From: Nautilus pompilius
Lineage: Eukaryota > Mollusca > Cephalopoda > Nautilida > Nautilidae
Length of the DNA stretch: 64,000 nt
Assembly (NCBI GenBank): GCA_018389105.1
Contig: JACATO010001730.1
Span: 62,001-126,000, forward strand
Direction: 5' to 3'
Under the pieces are notes generated by a model, which did not search any database, had not been told where the DNA came from, and worked only from the letters and a program-made list of their open reading frames with translations. Below are positions 22,987 to 35,026 of the stretch, piece by piece. Within the stretch, counting starts at the first letter, position 1, and each line of letters begins with the position of its first letter. Position numbers and translations under genes: made by a program.

Positions 22987-24930
22987 CTGAAAGACAAGTC
23001 ACAAATACAAGGTCTTTGACTATAAAAACTAAACATTTTACTTTAATTAAAGATTCAACTACTACATATTTCCACTGTTTCCATTCTTTTATTGTCGTGA
23101 AAAAACGTTTTTTTGATAGATATGATGTGTTAAATAAAAATACATTTAAAAAAATGGTGGAGATTAGCTAAAACAACTGAGAAGTAACTCTCCAATATAA
23201 TCTAAAATGTGATAAGCAGTATGTTCAAGTGGTAGGTAGAGAAAATAGACTCTTTGTCTACAGTATGGTTTAGGATTGCTTGTCCTACTCTTGTTTTAAG
23301 TCTTTAAAGTATTTGACTTTATTGCTTGTCTTTATTTGATAATTACTGCAACAGGGCAGGGCACTGTACAAACATGGAAATAAAACATGTCTAGAATTAT
23401 AAATTAAACAAACCAGCAGATTTAAAAACACTAAAATGCTTAGTTTTCAGTTTTTGGTGGGTGACCATCTATGAAATAAAAAAAAAGATAAATACAAATA
23501 CCATCAAAATTCAATATGGTCTGTGAAATTGCTTATTTACATTCTTTTATGTAATGTTGTCTCCCCAAAATATAAACTACTTCAAATCTTACAAAGAATT
23601 TCTTTTTAGATCAGAAAAGGCCAAAGGCCTTTCTAATAACATTAGAGCATCTTAGGGATATCTAAGATAATGTTGAGGTTGTCTAATGTCTAGCATTTAC
23701 ATATATTAATGCAAGTCAGGTTTCAGAGGTGATTCATCAGTATAAAGAAAAATCAGCTGTTGATATTTTTAGGCCCCAATCCTAAGAGGCTTCCCATTGA
23801 AAGAATGCCAGTTTTAGAGGCCTGCCTTGAGCAACCATCTGCCTGCTGTTGTGACCACAATTGAGGATGCTCATCTTCCTTACTTGGGTTATAGTTGTTG
23901 CAAGTGCAAACAAGTTTAAGTGATGGTCTCAGTTGGATATTGTGGCTCATGCATAACGTTACAGATACAAATATGGTGCAGTAACTGTCAGTCAGTTGGT
24001 TGTCATTTGTCATCGTTTTGCAGTCCAATAGACAGTAAACGGTTGACAGATATATGCTCAAAGATGGCTGTGACCCATGGTCTGTCCATCACACTTTGGG
24101 ATATGAACAGAAGTTATATAAAAATGTGTGTGTGTGTGGTGTAGTAGTAGTAGCAGCAGCAGATGAAGTATGTCTAAACAAAAAAGAGCAATTCTGGAAT
24201 TTACTGGCCATAATAAACATTATCCAAAGGTTTTAGTAGGGATCTTCAGGATAAAGTTACTCATTTATAAAGTTTGGAGTGTTGGATAGCTCAAAATATT
24301 TATTTTAACTGTAATAAAAAAAAATTTTAAAAAAAAGACTCGGGGACCAAATACCACCTGAGTATACATCCCGTCATCTTGTCAATTTTATTTACAGATA
24401 TGGATAATGAGAAGAGCAGCAAGTTTATCTGCGAATAACCTTGATATCTGTGAGCAGCATAGCCTTTTAAAAGCACAGTACATTTCTAAAAGTGGCAACT
24501 ATAGTAATGAGAAACGTAACGAAACATAGATGGACCTGAGATAACTGTTTTCGGCAGACTCCCCCCCCCCCTGATACATTAAACCTGGTTACCTTATAAT
24601 AATAATAATAATAAAAACTATTATTTGTATACATGTGTCCACCTCCACTGGTTGTCACTTGCATTCAGGGTTTTCAGAAGCTGGCTTGATATTAAGCACA
24701 GACCACTTTCCACAGCGGACTCACCGCGATAACCTGGGTTTAAAACTGGAAGGGGTGACTTTCTTTTCTCTATTTTACTTTGCCCAGTTTCAACACAAAA
24801 AAACTGTGTTTTTTTTATAAAATCAGTTCGCAAGCACACACCCGCACACCCCCCCCCCCCACACACACACACATATCTTGTCAGCTGAAAGTAAAAAAAA
24901 GAAGAAGAAGAAGAAAGGAAGGGAAATTGA
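22987..24930 (-). other. Presumed 5' intron of the NACHT-LRR-like gene
   Basis: CpG-poor sequence upstream of the first assembled exon. It holds small TAA, AGC and C-run tracts and short open frames without domains. The missing N-terminal exon should lie here or further right, but no phase-1 coding exon stood out. Confidence 0.45.
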
Positions 24931-25458
24931 CAGCATACTTTCGTCTGCGTCATCTCCGACCGGAGGAGGAGTCACCGATGTCGGCTCGCACATGTCCGGG
25001 GTCCGTCCGTCCGCCCGCCAGTGATCGCTGGATTCTCCCTCCTCACCTCGGAGTTCTTTTGTGCGGCGGCCCCTTCACACCAGAGCTCGGCTACTTTCCC
25101 ACCACGCAAGCATCCCTCATCATCCGCAGATATAATCGTGCTCCCAAGCCGGAGGAATGGCACCCTAACTGAGCAAAAAAAAGGGACAGAGAGAGAGAGA
25201 GAGAGATGGATAATAGTCGGACAGCCAGCAGCAGCAGTTTCCACCTCCGACCGAAGGCGATCTTTGGTCCCTGAAACACAATTTAGTCGGTAAGGGATCG
25301 CTCCGTAATACTGCAGGGTGATGGTTCTGAGAAGATAAACCTGCTTGTCAAACGGTTCACAGTAACTAAATCGGTTTTAAATACAAAATTAAAACCCCTA
25401 TATCTTTTGTTCCTTTTTTAATTATGAGCTGTTAAGGCTTCTTTTCGCAGCAGCTAGC

Positions 25459-25516
<58 letters not shown>

Positions 25517-26400
25517 CGAATTAGGGCTCAAATTAGAAAAGTTACGAAGTCGTTAATGTATTATTATTATTATTATTATTAATTTGTATTTAATTTTCAG
25601 TGTATGTATGCACACACACACACCTTTTACAGTTTCCCCTATTGCTCCCCTTTGATATCTTACTTTTAAACGGTTTACGGTAATGATTGTCGTTAAATGT
25701 AACTCCAGGTAAAAAAAAAACAACAACAACAACAAACAGTCTTACAGGTGAGTGCTGAACAGGTACTTTACCACGGTTGTTCCTACAGCGCATAAGAGGA
25801 AATATCGAGAGATGGTTAAGTCCGACTGATTGATTCAGTTCACAGGTGCTCGAGTCATCAAAGATGATCGCCGTATTACCTGCTGCGCCTTTGGGGCACA
25901 CACCACCCCCCCCCCACCTGACGCCGCCAAGCCTTGTGGGGCGAGCGCCGCTTTACCAGTCTCATCGACGCTACTCCGCTGCCGCCTGACAGCGGTGGTA
26001 CCTTTACCTTAGCATGCAGGAGCCTCATGGTGCCAGCGACTGATTTGCGATAGAGTTTCATAAAACAGCAGCCAGGTGACACCTTTGACCTTGCTGTGGG
26101 GGAGGGGGGTCCGCATTTCTCATTGTGCACCTGCGGAGATTTCGCACGGCTCGTACTCGACAATGCCACATTATGCACGGGCGTTTACAGACCCAAGACC
26201 CCGCGAAGCCCCTCCGGTTAATCCGCCTCCTTATTCCACCAGGTAAAACAATTCGGCGGTTGGGAGAAAGCATTGATTCGGTAGGTAAATGCCATATGCC
26301 TATGACCGAAACGATACGGATCATCAGAGGAGCTACAGGTATGCTTACCTGTACTAAAGGGAGGGCAGAGTTCACACTGACCGGCACATCACCTGTTCAT
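24930..26400. promoter_or_regulatory. CpG-rich patch between divergent genes, probable shared promoter
   Basis: CpG dinucleotides are dense here (for example 24945-25020, 25900-26290), unlike the CpG-poor DNA on both sides. The minus-strand NACHT-LRR-like gene lies to the left and the plus-strand membrane protein gene to the right. Splice donors with good consensus face both ways: plus TTTAGTCG/GTAAGG at 25289-25290, minus AGTACAG/GTAAGC near 26345 and GCAGCAG/GTAATA near 25875. These would suit non-coding first exons of both genes. A (TTA)n run lies at 25459-25514 and a second at about 25560-25580. Confidence 0.5.
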
Positions 26401-26649
26401 TCCCACCCAGAGGAAAAATGACTTTTTAAAGCTAAATACAAACCAGTAACCACCACCACCACCACCCCTCCCCTCCCCTCGGAAAAGGGATCGTCGATTA
26501 TTTCAGTGCACTTTAAAATATATTAGTGAACTGGACTGTTTTTTGGCAAATCTTTGTACATATCCGCTTATGTCAGTGCTGGAGAATGATTTGCTCAGCT
26601 AAACCGAATATCGGTTTTCGAACAACTTTTGAGGCATTGCTCTGTGCTG

Positions 26650-26790
26650 AAGCAACAGTGTGTTACCTCCATATAAACACAGCTTTGAGCCACTGCTATT
26701 CACTAATATTTAGCTTAAGTGTGATACCTCCATATAAAAACAGCTTTGAGCCACTGCTATTCACTAATATTTAGCTTAAGTGTGATGTCG
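26650..26790. repeat. Tandem duplication, about 67-bp unit, two copies
   Basis: The block CCTCCATATAAA to TTAGCTTAAGTGTGAT occurs twice in a row with one or two differences. It lies upstream of the first coding exon of the plus-strand membrane protein gene. Confidence 0.88.
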
Positions 26791-27117
26791 CTACTTTTGG
26801 CCTCCCGATAGCCATTGTCCAAAGTGACAGGTGAAGATCAAATGTGTGTGGGAGGTGGGAATGAACAGATTAAATCAATTTCAGTGGAGTAATGTACATA
26901 GGTATCAGTGGTAGATGCTGACTCCCGTCAAAGAGTTTTAACTATTGGCAGTCCATTGGTTTCATTTTGGACAGGTGAGCTCAAGCTTGGCACACATGAT
27001 GGAAGCGAGAAAGCCACCTTTGAACTCCATCACAGATAAATTGCGCTGCCTCTGTAAACTTCGTTTTATGGTTGTTGTTGTTGTTTTTTTTTTTAATATT
27101 TCTGTTCTTCTTCACAG

Positions 27118-30100
27118 ATATCCTAAAGGGTAACCATGCATGGATTTTCAAAAATCAAGCCAGCCCCAGGTTCCAACGCTATCCAGGATTACATGGAGCG
27201 CCAGCTGACAGCCCTTCATTATGCAAGTGCTCCATCAGTGAATAACACCAAGAGCAAACTTATCGTATTTTTCATCGCCCTTGTCCTCCTCTCTCTTTTA
27301 CCTTACATTCACATAGGCAAGTACCATCTTTCTTTTATCCCTCCCCCCCACCCCCCCTAGAACTTTGCAACACTTCAGTAAGCAGCCAGCTGATCAGTCA
27401 TTTGGCTACATTAATAGAAGATTTTTTTTTTTAAAAAAAAAAAAAGCAAGGGAACTCAAAAATTCTGAAGCAGCATATTTTTTTCTTTAGATCAGTTTCC
27501 ATGTCTTCCTATATGTGTGCCCCCTGAGATTTAATAAATCATTTTTTCTCTCGATCGTTAATCAGACTGAATAGTCATAGCCTTTATCTTTTTGCTGACT
27601 TTTTCTTCCTTTTCCTATGCACTTCTTGGTAAATTTCGATATGTCTACGAATGATTCTGCTGAACTTGGACTCTTGCAGGAATTTTTTACATGCTCATCT
27701 GGACCCCCGATAAGGCTCCCATTGACCGCTATGGTTGCACCTGTTCCTGCTTTGACACCATTTTCCGAGGTAACATATTATTATTATATATTATTTATTT
27801 ATTATATAAAAACAATATTATTTCTAAAGCTCATTATATTTCAGAAGTTGCCCCCCCCTTTTTTTTAAAAATTTCTTTGCTTTTACATATTTAAAGTTTG
27901 CTTCATTAATTGACTGTCATGCAGCAGCTGACACATTGCGGTCATAGAATCTACAGAAGTATGCCTGCGAAATGACAATTTTAAAGAATCTGTTAACCAA
28001 ACATACAGAAGCAGATATAACATTAGCAAAAAGAAAAAAAAAAAAAAATTTTGCAAAACCCAGGTACCTATTAGATAGAGGAAATTGATTTTCTTTTTTT
28101 AAATATACCAGTTTCTACTAATGTAAGTCTTCCTGGAGTTAACTGTTTTCTTGTCCCATCCATTAGCTGGCTAAACTGATTTTTAAATGAATTTACTAAG
28201 CATAAAAGTAATTAGAAAAGGTGAAGCAGTGGCATTAAATATACTAGCCTCCACTGGTCTAGCTCTTATTAAACGTGTCCTTGTTTCACATCTTATTTAA
28301 AGATGTTACTTTTAATGTACAATGCACTTTATGATAAAACTGAGTGAGCAAAAGTAATAATGTTTGAGTTTCTGGTTGCCTGTGCAACATCAGCGGAATA
28401 TGTTGAGTTAGCCAATTGTGGGCAGGTTTCTTATCCTCTCAGGTGTTAACTCCTATTTTCTGCTAGATATTTCACGGGTGTCCAGTTATGGTAGGTGATT
28501 AAGTCAGTCACAGGTCATGCTTGTGTTGCTCCATTTTCTTAACTGTCTTAAGGTCTCATCATGTGGTAGCCAGACCACATATTCCATAGGGACCCATGCA
28601 TTTTAATTTTTTTTTATTCTGAAATAATATTTTCTGAAAAAATAATTGTCTCTGTATACTAAACTTTATCTGGATCACCAGATTTTTCCTAAAATTATAG
28701 TGTTGCAAAGTATTTTTTTTTTTTAATATAAAAAAAAGTAATTTGATTATATATTTGCAATTAAACAGATTAATTTGTTTCTAACTGTTATCTCCTTTTG
28801 ATTGTTGAACAATTGTACAGTAGCAGTACCTTACACAGTCCACACAATTATAATGTTACAAAGAGATTTTAAGATGCTTTTTTTTGAATGGATGAACTTG
28901 TTTTTGCCATATTAGTGAATTTCTGGTTATCTTTAACTACCAGAATCCACATTAGCCTACAAACGCTGAAGTTTGGATCGCTAAGGGTCAGCACTGGTTG
29001 ATGGTGATCGACTCTTCTAAAAAAGAGAAATTGTTATTTCTGTTTTATAATCTACCTGATGTAATTTTACTGTTACCACCTCCTGCTTTTTAATATTAAA
29101 TATTTGGACATTTTTCTAAGGTCTTATTGCACTCTAAGAATCACCAATTACTGAAATAGCCAAGGATAATTTGCTAGGTTGTATTCCAGTTATTTGGTTA
29201 GAGAAATAGTGTTAAAAAAATTTTCTTTCTTTAAATTATAATAATAGCAAATTTTAAAAACCTAATTATAACATCTTGTAATGTTGAATTGTTTTCCTGT
29301 CTGTTGAAAAATTAAGTAATTTAGGTGTTTTAAATCTTGATGTCCTTCATTGATTGATATTTCTAGTAATGCAAATGTAATTTTTTAAAACTTTGAATTT
29401 GACCCTGCATTAGTAATGAAGAAGTTCAAACTAAGCTGACAGAGAGACACCCAGTTAACAATAAACAGTCCCCTGGCTCTCTACGTGTGCTTATTGATGA
29501 TGTGTGGTTTGTGCATCTATCTAGGATGAGTAGTCAATTTGAAGTCTTGCAGTCTGTGCTAGGGGTACTTTGTAACTGATGCACCTTGTTGTTATTTGTT
29601 ATCTCATTTCATGCAAAACTGGCTGGAGTTTGTATCTTGTCTTTTTGGTTTTCCTGCCGCAAACTGCTGCCCATTAAGGAGCTGGTGATGGCCAGGAACC
29701 ATCAGTCATGGCAAAGCTGATGTCATATTTTCAAAGAATATTGTGTGCAAGTTGTGTGCTGATCTCCAACCAGTCTTCACTATTTGCATTAAATTATTTT
29801 TACAATCTAAGTGAACCACCTTATTGGAAGTTTCTGGTTTGTCAGCATAGAACTAGAACATTGCAAAAAACAAAAACAAAAATAACAAACAGAGTTACTT
29901 CCCTTTGTTTAGTATAGCATGAGAGCAGTTTGAGTTGCTTCCACTTGGGAGAGCAAATTGATTTTTTAACCCCATCCTCATCCATCATTTGATGGTAGCA
30001 CATCAAAATTAGTTGGCATAATTGAGTTAATTCATAGCACCCATCTGAAATCCTAACCCTTTTGAGTTTCCATTCAGAGCTGTCCTTGATAAATGATACA

Positions 30101-31360
30101 TCGCTATTAATGTATTCTTGTGTTAATGGTAATAAAATCTCTCAATTTCCAGTGACAAAGGAAGCTAACTTAGATCTATACGCTCAAATTACAGAGGATT
30201 TTAACTGATTTAAGAAAGAAACTACAAGCTTTGTTGTTATTTTTTTTTTAAAGTTCATTTCTGTAGTTAAATTCAATTGATTAATTAATGTTTTCTTTCA
30301 TTCCAATGTTTTTGTTTATTGTTTATTTTCCAATTTACTTGGAATTCTAGAGGAACCAATTTCCAGAATAGTTGTTTTTACCCACTCTGTCACCCTGCAG
30401 GAACCCTGATTGTTTAGAGCAGCAAGGTGCTTTAAGGTGGTGGTTTGTCTTCAGCTGCAAGACGGTTTGATTGCTATCCGGACTCGACCAGGTAACTGCA
30501 TTCAAACAAACATCACTGGATCTACATTCAAGACTGCTCTAAATACCTGACTGATGGATGAATTAATTATGGGTTATCACCAGTATGTTATAAAGGATGT
30601 TTATAAAAGCTTGCCATTGGTAAAACTAAGTCCAATTGTTTTTGGTTTCTTTTTTGTTTTTTGTCGTCTTTTATTTATATTTTGTTTGTTTTATTGATGA
30701 GAGAAACAAATTTTTTTAATTTATGTTGTAGGGAGGTATGAACAACCTGGACCTGTCATGTACAAGCATGTGTACTTCAATGCAACACCGCAGACACTTA
30801 AAATTTGGATTGTCACTGTGTTTTTCCTACTGGCTGCGTACGAAAGCATCAAATACCTGTTTTCGCTTTTCTGCCAGCGCCAAGTCCGCTGGACCATGTT
30901 CTTCCTGTACCTGGTCAACATCTACCCCCACTACTACTCCTGGTGGTGCTACTTCAACTACTACAACGAAGACTTTTATGAGTATTTCCGCCATCACCTG
31001 TACTTTGTCTTCACGGAGCTCATTGTCACCTTCTTCGTTTTAAACTTGTGCGATCGACGCAACAGCATTGTGTCCTGGAAGATATTTCTGATCATGGCCA
31101 TAAGCCTGATCCACATTCTTGTTAGCAGTCTTGACCAGTTCATCAACCACGTGATACATGCCCGGGGCACGACATTCCAGAACGTGCGGAACATTGCCCT
31201 CATGGTGCCAGACATGCTTCACGTGGCTCTGCCTGCGTTCGTGCTGCTGAGAACGGCACGAGAGAAACATATCCCAATCATTGAACTTTGCTACAAAGAA
31301 GAGGTCGGGTTGTTTTTCCTGACTGTTTTCCTGGGTACACTGGCTGGCAAAATAATATAG
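27118..31360 (+). CDS. Uncharacterised multi-pass membrane protein, three exons, 299 residues
   Basis: Coding exons 27136-27316, 27680-27769 and 30732-31360 join in phase 1 and 1; a TTCTTCTTCACAG acceptor at 27117 precedes an 18-base leader, so there is an upstream non-coding exon. The first intron uses a GC donor (ATAG/GCAAGT). The protein has no signal peptide: a short polar N-terminus is followed by about seven hydrophobic segments, near residues 44-70, 108-130, 142-160, 180-198, 208-226, 252-268 and 279-297. Conserved-looking features are a cysteine cluster RYGCTCSCFD between segments 1 and 2 and aromatic-rich NIYPHYYSWW and YFNYYN. I recognise no named family. The layout suggests a seven-pass membrane protein; receptor or transporter function is not shown. 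AATAAA follows at 31508. Confidence 0.85.
27317..27679 (+). other. GC-AG intron
   Basis: The exon ends ATAG and the intron opens GCAAGT, the usual consensus around rare GC donors; it ends CTCTTGCAG. The nearby GT (GGCAA/GTACCA) would put exon 2 out of frame, so the GC donor is the only one that keeps the protein open. Confidence 0.75.
27770..30731 (+). other. Intron 2 of the membrane protein gene
   Basis: About 3 kb, AT-rich and CpG-poor. Short open frames only. No clear transposon was found. Confidence 0.7.
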
Positions 31361-31507
31361 TTGACACAGAGATTACATTGTCCAGGCAGGTAATCGCTTT
31401 AACTTGGAGTGGATAGGAAATCATGCATTCACCAACTGCGCACAAAAACTGTCAGAAACTCATCAATTACCATATTCTAGAGGATGCCTTACATTTCTGA
31501 TTTTCAT

Positions 31508-31513
31508 AATAAA
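31508..31513 (+). terminator. Poly(A) signal of the membrane protein gene
   Basis: AATAAA 148 bases after the stop codon at 31360. Confidence 0.6.
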
Positions 31514-31623
31514 ACAATGCATCATACAAAAAAAAAGGAGTATGCTTGTAAAATTTCCTCATTAATATGTTAACCTGTTATGCAGTTTTATTAAGACAAT
31601 AATGAAATAAGTGAACCGATGTA

Positions 31624-33183
31624 TAGGTGCGTCTCAAAAAATTAGAATATTGTGGAAGAGTTCATTTTTTTCCGTAATTTAATCCAAACAGTGAAACTTT
31701 CATATATTCTAGATTCATTACACACAAAGTGAAATATTTCAAGCCTTTTTTTGTCTTAATTTTGATGATTACAGCTTACAGTTCATGAAAATCAAAAATC
31801 CACTATCTCAAAATATTAGAATATTTCATAAGATCAATAGAAAAAAAGGATTTATAATATAGAAATTTCGAACTTCTCAAAAGTATGCTCATTTATGCAC
31901 TCAATACTTGGTCAGGGCTCCTTTTGCACGAATTACTGCACCAATGCGGCGTGGCATGGAGGCGATCAGTTTGTGGCACTGCTGTGGTGTTATGGAAGCC
32001 CAGGTTTCTTTAATAGCAGCCTTCAGCTCGTCTGTATTGTTGAGTCTGGTTTCTCTCATCTTCCTCTTGACAATACCCCATAGATTCTTTATGGAGTTCA
32101 GGTCAGGTGAGTTGGCTGGCCAATCAAGCACAGTAATACCATGGTTAGCAAACCAGTTGCTAGTAGTTTTGGCACTGTGGGCAGGTGCCAAGTCCTGCTG
32201 GAAAAGGAAATCAGCATCTTCATAAAGCTTGTCAGCAGACAGAAGCATGAAGTGCTCTAAAATCTCCTGGTAGATGACTGCGTTGACTTTGGACTTGATA
32301 AAACACAGTGGACCAACACCAGCAGATGACATGGCACCCCAAATCATCACTGACAATGGAAACTTCACACTGGACTTCAAGCAACTTGGATTCTGTGCCC
32401 CTCCACGCTTCCTTCAGACTGTGGGACCTTGATTTCCAAATGAAATGCAAAATTTACTTTCATCTGAAAAGAGGACTTTGGACCACTGAGCAATGGTCCA
32501 TTTCTTTTTCTCCTTAGCCCAGGTAAGACGCTTCTGACGTTGTCTCTGATTCAGGAGTGGCTTGACACTAGGATGGCAACACTTGTAGCCCATTTCCTGG
32601 ACATGTCTGTGCATGATGGCTCTTGATGCACTGACTCCAGCCTCAGTCCACTCCTTGTGAAGCTCCTCCAAGTTCTTGAATCAGCTTTGCTTGACAATCC
32701 CCTCAAGGCTGCAGTCATCCCTCTTGCTTGTGCACCTTTTCCTACCACACTCCCCTTCCAGTCAACTTTCCATGCATATGCTTTGATACAGCACTCTGCG
32801 AACAGCCAGCCCTTTCAGCAATGACCTTCTGTGGCTTACCCTCCTTGTGGAGGGTGTCAGTGAGTGTCTTCTTGACAACTGTCAGGTCAGCAGTCTTCCC
32901 CATGATTGTGGTTGAGTACTGAACCAGACTGAGAGCTTCATGGTATTTATACTGCAAATAGTGATTTACTCAAACTCGAAATGGAATATTCTAATATTTT
33001 GAGACGTTTTTTCTATTTTTTTTAGCTGTAGGCCGTAATTATCAAAATTAAAATTAAAAAATGCTTGAAACATTTTAGTTTACATGTGATGAGTCTAGAA
33101 TATATACAATTTTCACTTTCTGAAATAACTGACAAAAAATATTGAACTCTTCCACGATATTATAATTTTTTGAGATGCACCTG
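31624..33183 (-). mobile_element. Tc1-family transposon, nearly complete, transposase broken
   Basis: The element is flanked by TA (31622-31623 and 33184-33185) and its ends are inverted repeats beginning (C/T)AGGTGC(G/A)TCTCAAAAAA. The inverted similarity continues for about 200 bases with mismatches (31624-31830 against 32980-33183). The length, about 1.56 kb, is typical. It is inserted 260 bases beyond the stop codon of the membrane protein gene. Confidence 0.96.
31904..32903 (-). pseudogene. Tc1 transposase, frameshifted
   Basis: The minus strand carries the whole family order: a start (MGKTADLTVV) at 32903, paired helix-turn-helix with AERAGCSQSAVSKH, a second DNA-binding part with EELHKEWTEAG, then the catalytic DD34E core with VLFSDESKF, QQDLAPAHSAKTT and WPANSPDLNSIKNLWGIVKR, ending TKY. 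At least three frame changes or stops break it, near 32745, 32670 and 32415. Since the catalytic residues are all still present the copy is young, but it cannot make a full protein as read here. Confidence 0.93.
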
Positions 33184-33379
33184 TACTGACAGCAATGATG
33201 ACATACAGTCTCTATAATGCACCTGAATAGAGAGGGGGGTCAAGTCCCTTTGGCTGACTATCATTTCCAACTGTTCACTTCACTGAAACTTGCCTTTGAT
33301 GTGTGAAAAGGGGTGGGTGGTTCTGAGTAAAAGGGAATAGAATTTTTGTCAGGGATTGTATATCAACTCACTGAACAGA

Positions 33380-33600
33380 TTACGCAACCATTTCAGCATG
33401 GTAGGTCATGCCTGAAGGCCCCTACTAGAATTCTTCCCTTTCAGATGTGGGAGGTAAATCACATGGCCAGATGGTGGAAAGTGGGACGGCCATGGAGATA
33501 ACGGCAAAACTGAGTTGTTGGCCCCCCTGCAGGAATCAAGCTTGGATCTTTGTCCCCCAGCAGTTCAGTAGGCTAACAACGCCATAGAGGGAAATCCAAA
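33380..33600 (-). mobile_element. Possible tRNA-derived SINE
   Basis: On the minus strand a stretch from about 33575 to 33532 has an A-box-like TAGCCTACTGAACTGC and, about 30 bases on, a B-box-like AGCTTGATTCC (8 of 11 with GGTTCGANTCC). This spacing is that of RNA polymerase III promoters in tRNA-derived SINEs. A tail and target duplication were not defined. Confidence 0.35.
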
Positions 33601-33604
33601 ACAA

Positions 33605-35020
33605 TGTCATTAAATTACTGTTATTCCAGTCTTCAGTGTGATTAAGTATACAAATGGGGACAATGCTCGCATAACAGCATTTACGTGGTAAAATGATGTC
33701 CTAAAATAAAAGGCCAAACATTTAGTTACCCATTTAGTCCGGTTTGTAGTTCGCTAGTGGACAATGAATGAGTCTCTTGCTTGTTTCTCTCTTCCTATAA
33801 TGGTGAAATTTAATATAATCTGAAAAAAGAAAAAAAACTGAGGGAATGACGACATTTTCAGTCTAGCTGCCCTTTAAAAATTTTGCAAGGAGACGGTGCT
33901 TGCTCGCTCTTCCATGTTTGGCACCGACTGGGAGGGGCTGGTTTGGCACCACCAGTCTTTGGAAAAATCCATCTGCCCTTATGCAACAGAGGTTCTCACA
34001 GAGCAGAAATGGCTGCCAGGTTTATCTTTCTGACAGACGGACAAGGATGGCATTGAAGTCAAGCAGCATGCAACTGTCATTCAGGGTTTGTCATACTCTC
34101 CTTTAGAAAAGAGGGGGGGATACAAGGCTTCAGCGCTGCAGACCATCCATCCGTTGTGTTCTGCGTCTTCAGCAGGAAATTCTGCATCTGTTTTGGAAAC
34201 TGGCACCGGTTTTCTGGTTCGGCACCAGGTTCACTTGGCATAGCTGGTCGGGACAAGATATGGTGATGGGGTCTATTTCTCTGTAAGTTATTCGATTTTA
34301 ATTTTTTTCTGGCTTGCTTAATTCCTGGTAACCAAATATGGTGTTCAGAGGATCAGAGAATATTGTTAACTCTCCTGTTTGTTTGTTTGTTTTGCTTTAT
34401 TCAAGATGTTTAACTTTATTTTACTTTTTCTCGAAACTCATGAAGAGGATGTCTGCTGTATTTGACCCGTACGTTCGTTTACAGTAATAAATTTTTCTTT
34501 ATTTTTTAACCAAAAAAAATTGTTCAGTCATTAAACTGTTACAAGATGTCAGTATGGTGAATTACAAGACTTTAGCCACTCCACATGCCCCCAACTTCTC
34601 CCATTTCCACAAAATAAGCCCAGATGAAGCCAAAAGAATACAATAAAAAAATCATCCACCCTGTTTCCTGTATGTTTAACTGGATCCAAATGTTATTTCT
34701 GTGAATGCTAAATCTCATTTAGACCAAAAGCATGATGATGATGATGATGGTGATGTGTTCAGTGATATCATTATTACAACTTATTTGAATAATGTTAGTT
34801 CATACTGTCCTTTTCTATAAATGTTAATGGACCTCATCACTGACCACGGCTAGTGCCTTCTTTGGCAGATGAAAAATAGCCCCTAAAATCTAAATTCCAT
34901 ATGAAAATAAGGCCATCCATCAGCCATTATTGCCTATCCTAAAGCTGGTTATTCTCAATGAAGAATGTAGACTTCTTACACATCTACAGCATCCTTTGGC
35001 AACTGAGCCAGAGTATCCTT
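33605..35020. other. Intergenic sequence between the Tc1 element and gene A
   Basis: Mixed sequence with a 3' flank expected for gene A on the minus strand. A plus-strand open frame at 33900-34106 shows no domain. A short (GAT)n run lies at 34733-34749. Confidence 0.5.
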
Positions 35021-35026
35021 TGCTAT

